DNA of 64,000 nt from contig CAVVGE010000007.1 of assembly GCA_963747735.1 (NCBI GenBank), positions 186,001-250,000 on the forward strand. The letters run 5' to 3'. The stretch is from AP-15 sp963747735. GTDB lineage: Bacteria; Pseudomonadota; Alphaproteobacteria; ATCC43930; CGMCC-115725. This document shows positions 9,009 through 18,724 of the stretch, one piece after another. Position 1 is the first letter of the stretch; the number at the start of each line of letters is the position of its first letter. A program made the translations under genes and the position numbers. The notes under the pieces are model-generated. The model was not told the DNA's origin, did not search any database, and saw only the letters and a list, made by a program, of their open reading frames with translations.

Positions 9009-9590
9009 CTAGCCGATCTTGATCGTGGCTTTGGCGGTGAACTCGTAGCTCGCCTGGCTGGCCTCCGCCACCTGGCCCGGAAGCCACAGGTTCAACGGCG
9101 CCGGGCCTTGGCGGATCCGCGCCGAGGTGTCGTAGATCGAGCCGTGGCACGGGCAGAACCAGCCGCCATAAGGGCCGCGGTCGTCGCCCGGCTTCTGCCC
9201 GAGCGGAATGCAGCCGAGATGCGTGCACACGCCGACGACGACGAGCCATTCCGGCTTTTTTACACGCTGCGCATCGCTCTGCGGGTCGCGCAGCGTATTG
9301 ATGTCGACATTTTGCGCGGCCTTGATCTCGGCCGGCGTGCGATGCGCGATAAAGACCGGCTTGCCGCGCCAAGCGACGGTCAACCGCTGGCCCACCTGCA
9401 CCGGCGACAGGTCGGCCTCGGTCGAGGACAGCGCCAAGGTGTCGCGCGCCGGGTTCAAGGTGTCGATAAACGGCCAGATCGAGGTGCCGACGGCGACAAC
9501 GCCGAGGGCGGCCGCGGTCAGGATCAGAAAATCCCGCCGGGTCTCGCTGGCATCGGCGCCAGCGTGATCGGTGTGTGCCAAATCGGACAT
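9009..9590 (-). CDS. petA: Ubiquinol-cytochrome c reductase Rieske iron-sulfur subunit
   Basis: 193 residues from the ATG at 9590 (GAGGATCTCT just upstream acts as ribosome-binding site). A Tat-type signal anchor has twin arginines (ETRRDFLILTAAALG). The 2Fe-2S ligands are CTHLGCIPLG and CPCHGSIYD near residues 132 and 153, including the two extra disulfide cysteines typical of bc1 Rieske proteins. It shuttles electrons from ubiquinol at cytochrome b to cytochrome c1. A longer upstream frame exists but lacks homology. It is the first gene of the bc1 operon, divergent from trmL. Confidence 0.95.
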   Translation of the reverse strand: MSDLAHTDHAGADASETRRDFLILTAAALGVVAVGTSIWPFIDTLNPARDTLALSSTEADLSPVQVGQRLTVAWRGKPVFIAHRTPAEIKAAQNVDINTLRDPQSDAQRVKKPEWLVVVGVCTHLGCIPLGQKPGDDRGPYGGWFCPCHGSIYDTSARIRQGPAPLNLWLPGQVAEASQASYEFTAKATIKIG

Positions 9591-9776
9591 AGAGATCCTC
9601 TTGCCTTGCGCAGCGGTTTGCCGGCGAGCCGGTCTCCGGGGTCGCGGCGCGAAGCTATACCGTTGAAGAAGCCGAGCTATGCGACAGACTGCCGCAGAAA
9701 TCCTCGGCTTCGGCGATTGTCGGGACGCTTGGTATAATCCACCGGGCCGCTTCTGGAAACACGGATCGGGGGTCGC

Positions 9777-10235
9777 TTGCGACTGGCTCTCTTCGAACCG
9801 GACATCCCGCAGAACACCGGCGCGCTGTTGCGGCTCGCCGCCTGCTTTGGGGTCGCGGTCGATCTGATCGAGCCCTGCGGTTTTCTGCTGGACGACCGCC
9901 GGCTGAAGCGCGCGGCGCTCGATTACGCCGCGCTCTCGCCGATCTGCCGCCATCCTTCCTGGGCCGCGTTTCTCGCCGGGCGCGCGCTTCCGTCGCGGCA
10001 GGTGCTGATGACGACCAAGGGCGAGGTTGCCCTGCACCGTTTCGCGTTTGCCGCTGACGACACGATCCTGCTCGGCCGTGAGAGCGCGGGCGTTCCAGAG
10101 GCGGTGCACCAGGCTGCCGACGCGCGGATCGTCATTCCGTTGCGCCCGCCGGCACGATCGCTCAACGTGGCGCTCGCCGGCGCCATCGCGCTCGCCGAAG
10201 CGCTGCGCCAGACCGGATCGTTTCCAGAGCGATGA
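9777..10235 (+). CDS. trmL: tRNA (cytidine(34)-2'-O)-methyltransferase TrmL
   Basis: 152 residues of the SPOUT methyltransferase fold: RLALFEPDIPQNTGALLRL at the start and the C-terminal knot segments LLGRESAGVPEAV and IPLRPPARSLNVALAGAIAL. TrmL methylates the wobble nucleotide of certain leucine tRNAs using S-adenosylmethionine. The start is a TTG, chosen because the family begins exactly at this residue. The stop overlaps the hemF start (ATGA), which suggests co-transcription. Confidence 0.92.
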   Translation: MRLALFEPDIPQNTGALLRLAACFGVAVDLIEPCGFLLDDRRLKRAALDYAALSPICRHPSWAAFLAGRALPSRQVLMTTKGEVALHRFAFAADDTILLGRESAGVPEAVHQAADARIVIPLRPPARSLNVALAGAIALAEALRQTGSFPER

Positions 10236-11134
10236 CCCAACGAGCCACCCCATTCCCACCCGACCCCGAGCGCTGCGCCCGGACCGAGGCCTGGTTTGCC
10301 GCGTTGCGCGACCGTATCTGCGCGGCGTTCGAGGCGATCGAAGACGAATTCGCCGCCGATGGTCCGGGTGCGGCAAAGGCGTCCGATGCGTGCCGCAGCG
10401 GCGTCGCGCCGGGCCGGTTCGAGCGCGCCGCGTGGCAGCGGCCCGGTGGCGGCGGCGGGATGATCGCGCTGATGCGCGGGGCGGTCTTCGAGAAGGTCGG
10501 GGTCAACGTGTCGAGTGTGACCGGCGAATTCTCGCCCGAATTTCGCAACGACATTCCGGGCGCGGCCGAGGACCCGCGGTTTTATGCAGGCGGCATCTCG
10601 CTGGTCGCGCATATGGCCTCGCCTTTGGTGCCGGCGGTGCATCTCAACACCCGCCATATCGTCACCCGAAGGGCATGGTTCGGCGGCGGCGCCGACCTGA
10701 CCCCGATTTATCCCGACGCGCAAGCCGCTGCGGCGTTCCACGCCGCGCTTGCCGCTGCCTGCGCCGGCTACGACCCCGATTGCCACCGCCGCTTCAAGGA
10801 TTGGTGCGACGAATACTTTTTCCTCAAGCACCGGGGCGAGCCGCGCGGCGCCGGCGGGATCTTTTTCGACGATCTCGACAGCGGCGAGTGGGAGCGTGAT
10901 TTCGCCTTTGTCCGTGCGGTCGGGGAGGCGTTTCTCGACATCTTCCCGGCGATCGTGCGGCCGCGCATGCGGCTCCCTTGGAGCGACGAGCAGCGTCGCC
11001 ATCAGCTCGTCCGCCGCGGCCGCTATGTCGAGTTCAACCTGATCTGGGACCGCGGCACCAGGTTCGGCCTGCAGACCGGCGGCAACCCCGAAGCCGTCCT
11101 GATGTCGCTCCCGCCGCTCGCCGCCTGGCCCTGA
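10232..11134 (+). CDS. hemF: Oxygen-dependent coproporphyrinogen III oxidase HemF
   Basis: 300 residues with the hallmark HemF blocks: GGGGGMIALMRGAVFEKVGVN, HLNTRHIV, AWFGGGADLTP, FFLKHRGEPRGAGGIFFDD and RRGRYVEFNLIWDRGT. It converts coproporphyrinogen III to protoporphyrinogen IX with O2 in the cytoplasm, so the organism makes heme aerobically. It is translationally coupled to trmL. The presence of heme synthesis close to bc1 and ccm genes fits a respiratory gene neighbourhood. Confidence 0.95.
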   Translation: MTQRATPFPPDPERCARTEAWFAALRDRICAAFEAIEDEFAADGPGAAKASDACRSGVAPGRFERAAWQRPGGGGGMIALMRGAVFEKVGVNVSSVTGEFSPEFRNDIPGAAEDPRFYAGGISLVAHMASPLVPAVHLNTRHIVTRRAWFGGGADLTPIYPDAQAAAAFHAALAAACAGYDPDCHRRFKDWCDEYFFLKHRGEPRGAGGIFFDDLDSGEWERDFAFVRAVGEAFLDIFPAIVRPRMRLPWSDEQRRHQLVRRGRYVEFNLIWDRGTRFGLQTGGNPEAVLMSLPPLAAWP

Positions 11135-11177
11135 CGCGCGGCTGGGTGCGGCTGATGGCGCAATCGCCCGCGATCGC

Positions 11178-11738
11178 TCAGGCGGGCGGGCGCTCGTGGT
11201 GGCGGGCGCGCAAGGTTTCGATCCGCGCCTGCATCTCGGGCCCGGGCCAATCTTCGCTCAGCCAAAGGGGCAGCGGCTCGCCGGCGGCGCCGACCGGGAG
11301 CGCCTCGTCCTGATCGGTGCGGCCATCGGGGAACAGCTGGAGCGCGTGCGGCAGCTCGTAATAAATCTCGAGCGTGTTGCCGTCCGGGTCGGAAAAATAA
11401 AAGCTGCGCTGATTGACGTGGTTGGTCGCGCGCAAGATGGCGACCCCGTTCGCGACGAGATGCGCATAGGCATCGCGCAGCGCGGCATAGCTGCCGACCT
11501 GAAATGCGATATGGCCGAGCCCGATCTGGCTGCGCTGCGGCCGCTGCGCCGCGGCGGGCGCCGGATGCTGGCCGATGTCGAGGGTATGAAAATTCTCGCC
11601 CAGGGTCATGAACACCCCGCCGTGCTCAGGGTCCTCCTCGGCAACCACAAAGCCCAAGACGTTGCGATAGAACCGCTTCGACGCCTCCTGGTCGGCGACC
11701 CGCAGATTGACGTGTCCGATCCCTTTGAGCTTGATCAC
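11178..11738 (-). CDS. VOC-family (glyoxalase/extradiol dioxygenase-like) protein
   Basis: 186 residues from a GTG at 11738, preferred because GGGAGGG lies just upstream and the family fold starts at IKLKGIGHVNLRVAD. The second half holds GLGHIAFQVG and SFYFSDPDGNTLEIYYE. His and Glu at the usual metal positions (GHVNL, GHIAF, LEIYYE) suggest a working metal site. VOC proteins include ring-cleaving dioxygenases, glyoxalases and resistance proteins, and the substrate cannot be told from sequence. It is convergent with hemF. Confidence 0.75.
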   Translation of the reverse strand: MIKLKGIGHVNLRVADQEASKRFYRNVLGFVVAEEDPEHGGVFMTLGENFHTLDIGQHPAPAAAQRPQRSQIGLGHIAFQVGSYAALRDAYAHLVANGVAILRATNHVNQRSFYFSDPDGNTLEIYYELPHALQLFPDGRTDQDEALPVGAAGEPLPLWLSEDWPGPEMQARIETLRARHHERPPA

Positions 11739-11853
11739 CCGACCCTCCCTGAGCGGCTTCGACCGCGGCCGGCCGCGGACCATCCCGCCGCCGCATCCGG
11801 ATCAAACCATGTCACGCGCGTGGCCTCCAGCCGGCACCACAGGCGGGCGATGT

Positions 11854-12711
11854 TCACGCGGCCTGCGCCGTCGCGGCGCGCCGCACGAGCACCACCTTTT
11901 GCGCCGAGCGCCCGAAAAAGTGATAGCCCGAGCCGCCCTCGGCCAAAATATCGAGAAACGTATCGGGGGCGGCGATGCGCACGCTGCCGAGAATGTCGGC
12001 GCCGCGGCGCATAAACGCGTCGGGCAACAGCCCGACGGTCGGCCCGACCATCGTCACCCGCGCCGTCGGGCGCGCCAACGCCAGAAGCGCGTCGAGCGTA
12101 TCGTTGATCAGGGTCGTGCCGGTGATCAGCAAAACGTCGGCGCCGGGGACCACCGCCGCCGCCGCCTCGGCCGGCCGGAAGAACGGCAATTCGTCGGGCT
12201 TCAGGGTCGCCGGGTCCTGCTCGAGCACCAGATAGGGCTGGCCCATCGCCTTCAACGCGCGCAGAAACGGCACAAAGGCGCCGACCACGACGACCCGCTC
12301 GCCGGGGCGGATCGCGGCGGCGTCAAAGGCGTCGATGCCGAGCCGAAGCTCGAAATCGGGATGCGGGCGCCGCCGCCAGCTCATGTCGGCGAGGGCGTTC
12401 AGCGCGGCAATGCCGACCGCCCGGCGGATGCCGTTTTGGCCGAGCGCCTCGCGCGCCAAATCGAATGCCGGCCGGCCCCGCAATTTGCCGGGAAACGGCA
12501 TCGCCATCGCCGAGGACGGGCAGCACACCGCTTCGGGGATCGTCTTGATCGGCGTCGCGCACGCGCCGGCAATGCCGTTCTTCAGCTTTACCCCGGAAAA
12601 GAACAGGCCGATGACCGCCCGCTCGACCTCGATCCGCTCAGCCTCGGCGCCGAGAATATCGCCGACCAGGTCGAGGGTCTCGGCAAGGATACGGTTTTCG
12701 GCGGCAGCCAT
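11854..12711 (-). CDS. DUF364 family protein with DUF4213-like N-terminus
   Basis: 285 residues. The N-terminal half carries GLFFSGVKLKNGIAGACATP and the C-terminal half is Rossmann-like (GERVVVVGAFVPFLRAL, ADVLLITGTTLINDTL, VTMVGPTVGLLP). This is the DUF4213-DUF364 arrangement, a family annotated as putative heavy-metal chelation proteins, though the biochemical role is not established. It lies 36 bases downstream of the acs stop on the same strand, so it may share the acs transcript. Confidence 0.7.
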   Translation of the reverse strand: MAAAENRILAETLDLVGDILGAEAERIEVERAVIGLFFSGVKLKNGIAGACATPIKTIPEAVCCPSSAMAMPFPGKLRGRPAFDLAREALGQNGIRRAVGIAALNALADMSWRRRPHPDFELRLGIDAFDAAAIRPGERVVVVGAFVPFLRALKAMGQPYLVLEQDPATLKPDELPFFRPAEAAAAVVPGADVLLITGTTLINDTLDALLALARPTARVTMVGPTVGLLPDAFMRRGADILGSVRIAAPDTFLDILAEGGSGYHFFGRSAQKVVLVRRAATAQAA

Positions 12712-12747
12712 TATTCGGTCCTCAGGGATTGTGGCGGAGCGAGCGGG

Positions 12748-14688
<1,941 letters not shown>

Positions 14689-14773
14689 GGCGGCACTTCC
14701 TCCTCGGCTGACGCGCGGGCGCCGCTCGGGGCGCCGCGTGCTTTCGCCGAAGATATTCCGCCGGGTCGGAAGT

Positions 14774-15616
14774 CTACAATACCCCTGCGGCCACTCGGCG
14801 CAGCGGGGCGCCGCCGATCGGCACGCCGGGGCGGGTGGCGAGCAGCGCGGCCTGGGTGCGGTTGGCAACCTGCAGCCGCTTGATGATCTGCTTCACATGC
14901 GCCTTGACCGTGCTCTCGGACATGGCCAGCGCGCCGGCGATCAGCTTGTTCGGCTTGCCTTCCGAAAGCAGCGCCAGAACATCCCGCTGGCGGCGCGTCA
15001 ATTCGTGCCGCGGCAGCGGACCGGCGGCTTCGGCTGCTGCATCGCCAGCTTCGGTCAAGGACAGCGGGACGTAGCTGCCGCCGGCGCGCACCCGCTCGAG
15101 CGCGGCGACCAGTATCTTCAGACTGAGGTTGGTCGGCAGAAAGCCCTGGGCGCCCGACCGGAGAATCAACCGCGCCCGCTCCGGATCGTCGCAGTCGGCG
15201 GCGACCAAAATCGGCACTTGCGGCGCCGCTGTGGAGAGCCGGGCGATGTCGGTCAGATCGATCTGCCCGCAGGTCGTTCCGCCCAGCAGGATCACCGCGA
15301 ACCGTTCGCCGCGCCGTACCAGCCGCACCAGATCGTCCGCCGCCGCGACATCGGTGACACGCCAACGCCGCGGCTGCTGACACAACGCCAGCTTGAGGCA
15401 ATCGCGGCGCAGCCGGCTGCGATCGACGATCGCCAAGTGGCGTCGGGAAGCCTCGGCGAGTGTGATCAGCTCGCCCGGACTGGCTACGCGACCGCGAGCG
15501 GAGCTCGGCGAATCCTGAATTCCCAAGCCTGACACCCGACCCCCCGCACTTGGTTGTAAGGAGAATGCACTATGCAGCGTAGCGCCGCCGTAAATTTTTG
15601 TAAACCGACGTAACAA
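14774..15616 (-). CDS. LuxR/NarL-type regulator with atypical receiver domain
   Basis: Up to 280 residues. The C-terminal third is a clear LuxR helix-turn-helix (LTRRQRDVLALLSEGKPNK, then SESTVKAHVKQIIKRLQVAN). The middle resembles a response-regulator receiver (HLAIVDRSRLRRDCL, AVILLGGTT, ILVAADCDD, RLILRSGAQGFLP). The strand that normally ends in the phosphorylated Asp reads VILLGG, so the acceptor is missing and control may be phosphorylation-independent. The first 45 residues are unconserved, so the true start may be internal. Position just upstream of acs suggests a role in acetate metabolism (inference). A loss-of-Asp receiver cannot be a standard two-component partner. Confidence 0.8.
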   Translation of the reverse strand: MLRRFTKIYGGATLHSAFSLQPSAGGRVSGLGIQDSPSSARGRVASPGELITLAEASRRHLAIVDRSRLRRDCLKLALCQQPRRWRVTDVAAADDLVRLVRRGERFAVILLGGTTCGQIDLTDIARLSTAAPQVPILVAADCDDPERARLILRSGAQGFLPTNLSLKILVAALERVRAGGSYVPLSLTEAGDAAAEAAGPLPRHELTRRQRDVLALLSEGKPNKLIAGALAMSESTVKAHVKQIIKRLQVANRTQAALLATRPGVPIGGAPLRRVAAGVL

Positions 15617-15862
15617 TAACGTGAAGGTCGAGCACGATAACTTGGCTTCTGGGGCGAAACATAGGCGACAATAAGATATTTACCGGGCATCTGCCGATTG
15701 ACATTCTTTTGCCACACCGGCTGCCCGACTAGAATTTGTGCCGCCCGACCACGTCATGGCCCCGCCGGGGACCCGGTCGATTTCGGTCGATTTCGGCCCG
15801 AGCCAAACCGTTCCCGGCCTGCTAGGCTGGCGCCCGCAGCGATTTTCCGGCGGGAGGCAGCG
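15617..15862 (+). promoter_or_regulatory. Intergenic region upstream of the F420 operon
   Basis: This 246-base region separates the divergent luxR-type gene from the first LLM oxidoreductase and is more AT-rich than its surroundings around 15590-15700. TTGACA occurs at 15698-15703 and TAGAAT at 15730-15735, but the 26-base spacing is too wide for a classic sigma-70 promoter. TTGCCA at 15709-15714 with the same TAGAAT is 15 bases apart, slightly short. GGGAGGCAGCG directly precedes the ATG at 15863 and serves as ribosome-binding site. The promoter call is tentative. Confidence 0.3.
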
Positions 15863-16816
15863 ATGAAATATGGGTTTGGCGCACCGGTCAGCGGCCCGCT
15901 TTCGACACCGGATAACCTTGCCCGGATCGCGGTCGAGGGCGAGGCGATGGGCTACGACTATGCCACGATCAGCGATCATGTCGTGATCCCGCACGACATC
16001 GAGGCGCGCTATCCGTACAGCGATACCGGCGAGTTTCCCGGCCGCTCGCGCGGCGACCGGCACGAGCAATTGACCGCGCTCGCCTTTGTCGCCGGCAAGA
16101 CCTCGCGGCTGCGTCTGGTCACCTCGGTCACCGTGGTGCCGCACCGGCCGGCGGTATTGCTGGCCAAGATGCTGGCGACCATCGATGTGCTGTCTCAGGG
16201 CCGGCTGACCTTTGGCATCGGCGCCGGCTGGATGCGGGAGGAGTTCGAGGCGCTGGGATTGCCGTCCTTTGCCGAGCGGGGTGCGGTCACCGACGAGTAT
16301 CTGATGGCCTGCCGCGAGCTGTGGACCGAGGACAATCCGCGGTTCGACGGCAAGCACGTCAAATTTGCCGACATCCTGTTCGATCCCAAGCCGGTGCAGA
16401 AGCCGCACCCGCCGATCTGGGTCGGCGGCGAAAGCGGGCCGGCGTTGCGGCGCACCGCGCAGCTCGGCGACGGCTGGTATCCGATCGGCACCAACCCGCA
16501 ATTCCGGCTCGACTCGATGAAGCGCTTTGCCGCCCGCGTCGAGCGGCTGCACCGGCTGGTGCGCGAAGCCGGGCGCGAGCCGGCGCAGGTGACGCTCGCC
16601 TATCGCGTCAGCAGCCGGGGAGCCGCGCTGCCGGCCCGCGCCGATGACGGCGAGCGGCGGCTGTTTTCCGGCGAGACGGCGGACATCGTCGCCGATCTGC
16701 GTGCGCTCCGCGATTTCGGCGTCGGCCATGTCGATTTCAATTTCGACGGCGCCACCGCCGATGCGATGATCGCCAATATGCGCCGCTTCCGCGAGGACGT
16801 GCTGGCGCGGGTCTAA
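15863..16816 (+). CDS. LLM-class (luciferase-like) flavin/F420-dependent oxidoreductase
   Basis: 317 residues of the bacterial luciferase-like TIM barrel: MKYGFGAPVSGPLST, YDYATISDHVVIP, GRLTFGIGAGWMREEFEALG and KPHPPIWVGGESGPALRRTA. Members of this branch use F420 or FMN to reduce or oxidise varied substrates. F420 is likely here because the gene heads a run of F420 biosynthesis genes, but the substrate is unknown. The start ATG at 15863 has a strong GGGAGG upstream. It is followed after 38 bases by the Fgd-like gene. A helix-rich C-terminus ends at REDVLARV. Confidence 0.85.
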   Translation: MKYGFGAPVSGPLSTPDNLARIAVEGEAMGYDYATISDHVVIPHDIEARYPYSDTGEFPGRSRGDRHEQLTALAFVAGKTSRLRLVTSVTVVPHRPAVLLAKMLATIDVLSQGRLTFGIGAGWMREEFEALGLPSFAERGAVTDEYLMACRELWTEDNPRFDGKHVKFADILFDPKPVQKPHPPIWVGGESGPALRRTAQLGDGWYPIGTNPQFRLDSMKRFAARVERLHRLVREAGREPAQVTLAYRVSSRGAALPARADDGERRLFSGETADIVADLRALRDFGVGHVDFNFDGATADAMIANMRRFREDVLARV

Positions 16817-16854
16817 CGGGTTTGCCGACAGATCTCGAACCAAGGAGCAGCCCT

Positions 16855-17856
16855 TTGCTGAAGCTCGGATACAAGGCGTCGGCCGAACAGTTCGGGCCGC
16901 GCGAATTGCTCGACTTTTCGTGCCTGGCCGAAGAGGCGGGGTTCGACTCGGTGTTTGTCAGCGACCACTTTCAGCCGTGGAAGCACACCGACGGCCATGC
17001 GCCCTCGGCGCTCGCCTGGCTCGGCGCGCTCGGCGCCAAGACGCGGCGGGCAGTGATCGGCACCAGCGTCTTGACCCCGACCTTCCGCTATCACCCGTCG
17101 GTCGTGGCCCAGGTGTTCGGCACGCTCGGCACGATGTTTCCGGGGCGGGTCGTGCTCGGCGTCGGCACCGGCGAGTCGCTGAACGAGGTGCCGTCGAGCG
17201 GCGTCAAATGGCCGGGCGCCAAGGAGCGGCGCGACCGGCTGCGCGAGGCGATCGCGCTGATCAACCGGTTGTGGCGCGAGGACCGGGTCAGCTTTGCCGG
17301 CCAGTTCTATCGCACCGAAAGTGCGACGATCTACGACAAGCCCAAGGAGAAGGTGCCGATCTGGGTTGCCGCCTCGGGCCCGCTCGCCGCGGCGATGGCC
17401 GGCCAGGTGGCCGAAGGGTTCATCTGCACCAGCGGCAAGAACCCCCAGCTTTACACCGATCTGACGACGAAGGTAGCGGAGGGCCTGGCCCGCGCGCACC
17501 GCGAAAGCGCGAGCCTGGAAAAGATGATCGAGGTCAAGGTGTCGTTCGACACCGATCCGGTCCGCGCCAAGGAGGACACGCGGCATTGGGCGGCGCTCGC
17601 GCTCTCACCCGAGGAAAAAATCGGGGTCGAGGACCCGGTCGAGATGGAGCGGCTCGCCGCAGCGCTGCCGCTCGACCGCGCCGCCAGCCGCTGGATCGTC
17701 TCGGCCGATCCCGACGAGCAGGTCGAGAAGATCCGGCCCTATGTCGAGCTCGGCTTCCGCCACCTGGTGTTCCATGCCCCCGGCCCCGACCAGGCCCGCT
17801 TTCTAAAGCTCTATGCCGAGCGCGTGCTGCCGTTGTTGCGCGCCAAGCTCGGGTAA
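16855..17856 (+). CDS. F420-dependent glucose-6-phosphate dehydrogenase-like protein
   Basis: 333 residues from a TTG at 16855 (AAGGAG 7 bases upstream). It matches remembered mycobacterial Fgd1 from its first residues (LKLGYKASAEQFGPREL) to its end, including SDHFQPWKHTDGHAPSAL, LTPTFRYHPSVVAQVFGT and GVGTGESLNE. The His, Trp and Glu that form the Fgd active site (SDHFQPW, GTGESLNE) are present. The three phosphate-gripping residues of Fgd1 also have counterparts: Lys in ICTSGK, Lys in PEEKIGVEDP and Arg in SRWIVS. It would oxidise glucose 6-phosphate to 6-phosphogluconolactone and reduce F420 to F420H2. A related sugar-phosphate or hydroxy-acid substrate remains possible. Confidence 0.85.
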   Translation: MLKLGYKASAEQFGPRELLDFSCLAEEAGFDSVFVSDHFQPWKHTDGHAPSALAWLGALGAKTRRAVIGTSVLTPTFRYHPSVVAQVFGTLGTMFPGRVVLGVGTGESLNEVPSSGVKWPGAKERRDRLREAIALINRLWREDRVSFAGQFYRTESATIYDKPKEKVPIWVAASGPLAAAMAGQVAEGFICTSGKNPQLYTDLTTKVAEGLARAHRESASLEKMIEVKVSFDTDPVRAKEDTRHWAALALSPEEKIGVEDPVEMERLAAALPLDRAASRWIVSADPDEQVEKIRPYVELGFRHLVFHAPGPDQARFLKLYAERVLPLLRAKLG

Positions 17857-17901
17857 TGAATTTGCGTTCAGATCGGCCGCTGGACCGGCCGCGCAAATTC
17901 C

Positions 17902-17929
17902 CCCTCTCCGCCCCCGGGGGCGGAGAGGG
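17902..17929. repeat. Palindromic repeat, family A, inside the F420 operon
   Basis: A perfect 28-base palindrome (arms CCCTCTCCGCCCCC and complement) in the 100-base gap between the Fgd-like gene and cofE. It could form a strong hairpin that attenuates or stabilises the operon transcript. It is the same type of element as the repeats in the cofG/cofH junction. Confidence 0.8.
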
Positions 17930-17956
17930 CGAAGATTGCGGCGCGCGCGGTCGAGT

Positions 17957-18724
17957 ATGCCGTCCACGGTAACGCTCGCCCCGCTCGGCGGGATCAAGCT
18001 CGTCGAGCCGGGCGACGATCTCGGCGCCATCGCGGTCGAGGCGCTGCGGGCCAACAAGCTCGTGCCGCAAGACAACGACGTCCTCGTCGTGGCGCAGAAA
18101 GTCGTCTCCAAGGCCGAGGGCCGCTATGTCGATCTGGCCAGCGTCGAGCCGAGCCAACGCGCGATTGTGCTCGCCGCCGAGGTGGACAAAGACCCGCGCT
18201 TTGTCGAAATCGTGCTTTCCGAAGCACGCCGCGTGGTGCGGCATCGGCCGGGCCTGCTGATCGTCGAGCACCGGCTCGGCTTTGTCATGGCGAATGCCGG
18301 GATCGACCACTCGAACATCGAGACGGGTGCCGCGGGCGAACGCGTTCTGCTGCTGCCGCTCGATCCCGACGGCTCTGCGGCGCGGCTGCGGCGGCAGATC
18401 GGCGAGGCATTCGGCGCGCGTGTCGGGGTCATCGTCAGCGACAGCTTTGGCCGGCCGTGGCGCAAGGGGACCGTGGGCGTCGCACTCGGCGCCGCCGGCT
18501 TGCCGTCCTTTATCGACATGCGCGGCCAGCCCGATCTCTTTGGGCGGCAATTGCTGGTGACCGAGACCGGGTTTGCCGACGAGATCGCCGCCGCGGCGGG
18601 CTTGTCGATGGGCCAGGCCGACGAAGCGGTGCCGATGGTGCTGGTGCGCGGCCTCGCCTGGTCGGCGCCGGAGCTGCCGGTGGCCGCGATGGTTCGCGCA
18701 CCGGAGCACGATCTGTTTCGATGA
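17957..18724 (+). CDS. cofE: Coenzyme F420-0:L-glutamate ligase CofE
   Basis: 255 residues with the CofE signatures VVAQKVVSKAEGR near residue 45, MANAGIDHSNIETG, and VIVSDSFGRPWRKGTVGVALG. It adds gamma-linked glutamates to F420-0 with GTP in the cytoplasm. It is a single-domain CofE: the C-terminal nitroreductase-type domain that mycobacterial FbiB uses to reduce dehydro-F420-0 is absent. The start is the ATG at 17957, which begins the family fold (TLAPLGGIKLVEPGDDL). The stop overlaps the cofD start as ATGA. Confidence 0.95.
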   Translation: MPSTVTLAPLGGIKLVEPGDDLGAIAVEALRANKLVPQDNDVLVVAQKVVSKAEGRYVDLASVEPSQRAIVLAAEVDKDPRFVEIVLSEARRVVRHRPGLLIVEHRLGFVMANAGIDHSNIETGAAGERVLLLPLDPDGSAARLRRQIGEAFGARVGVIVSDSFGRPWRKGTVGVALGAAGLPSFIDMRGQPDLFGRQLLVTETGFADEIAAAAGLSMGQADEAVPMVLVRGLAWSAPELPVAAMVRAPEHDLFR

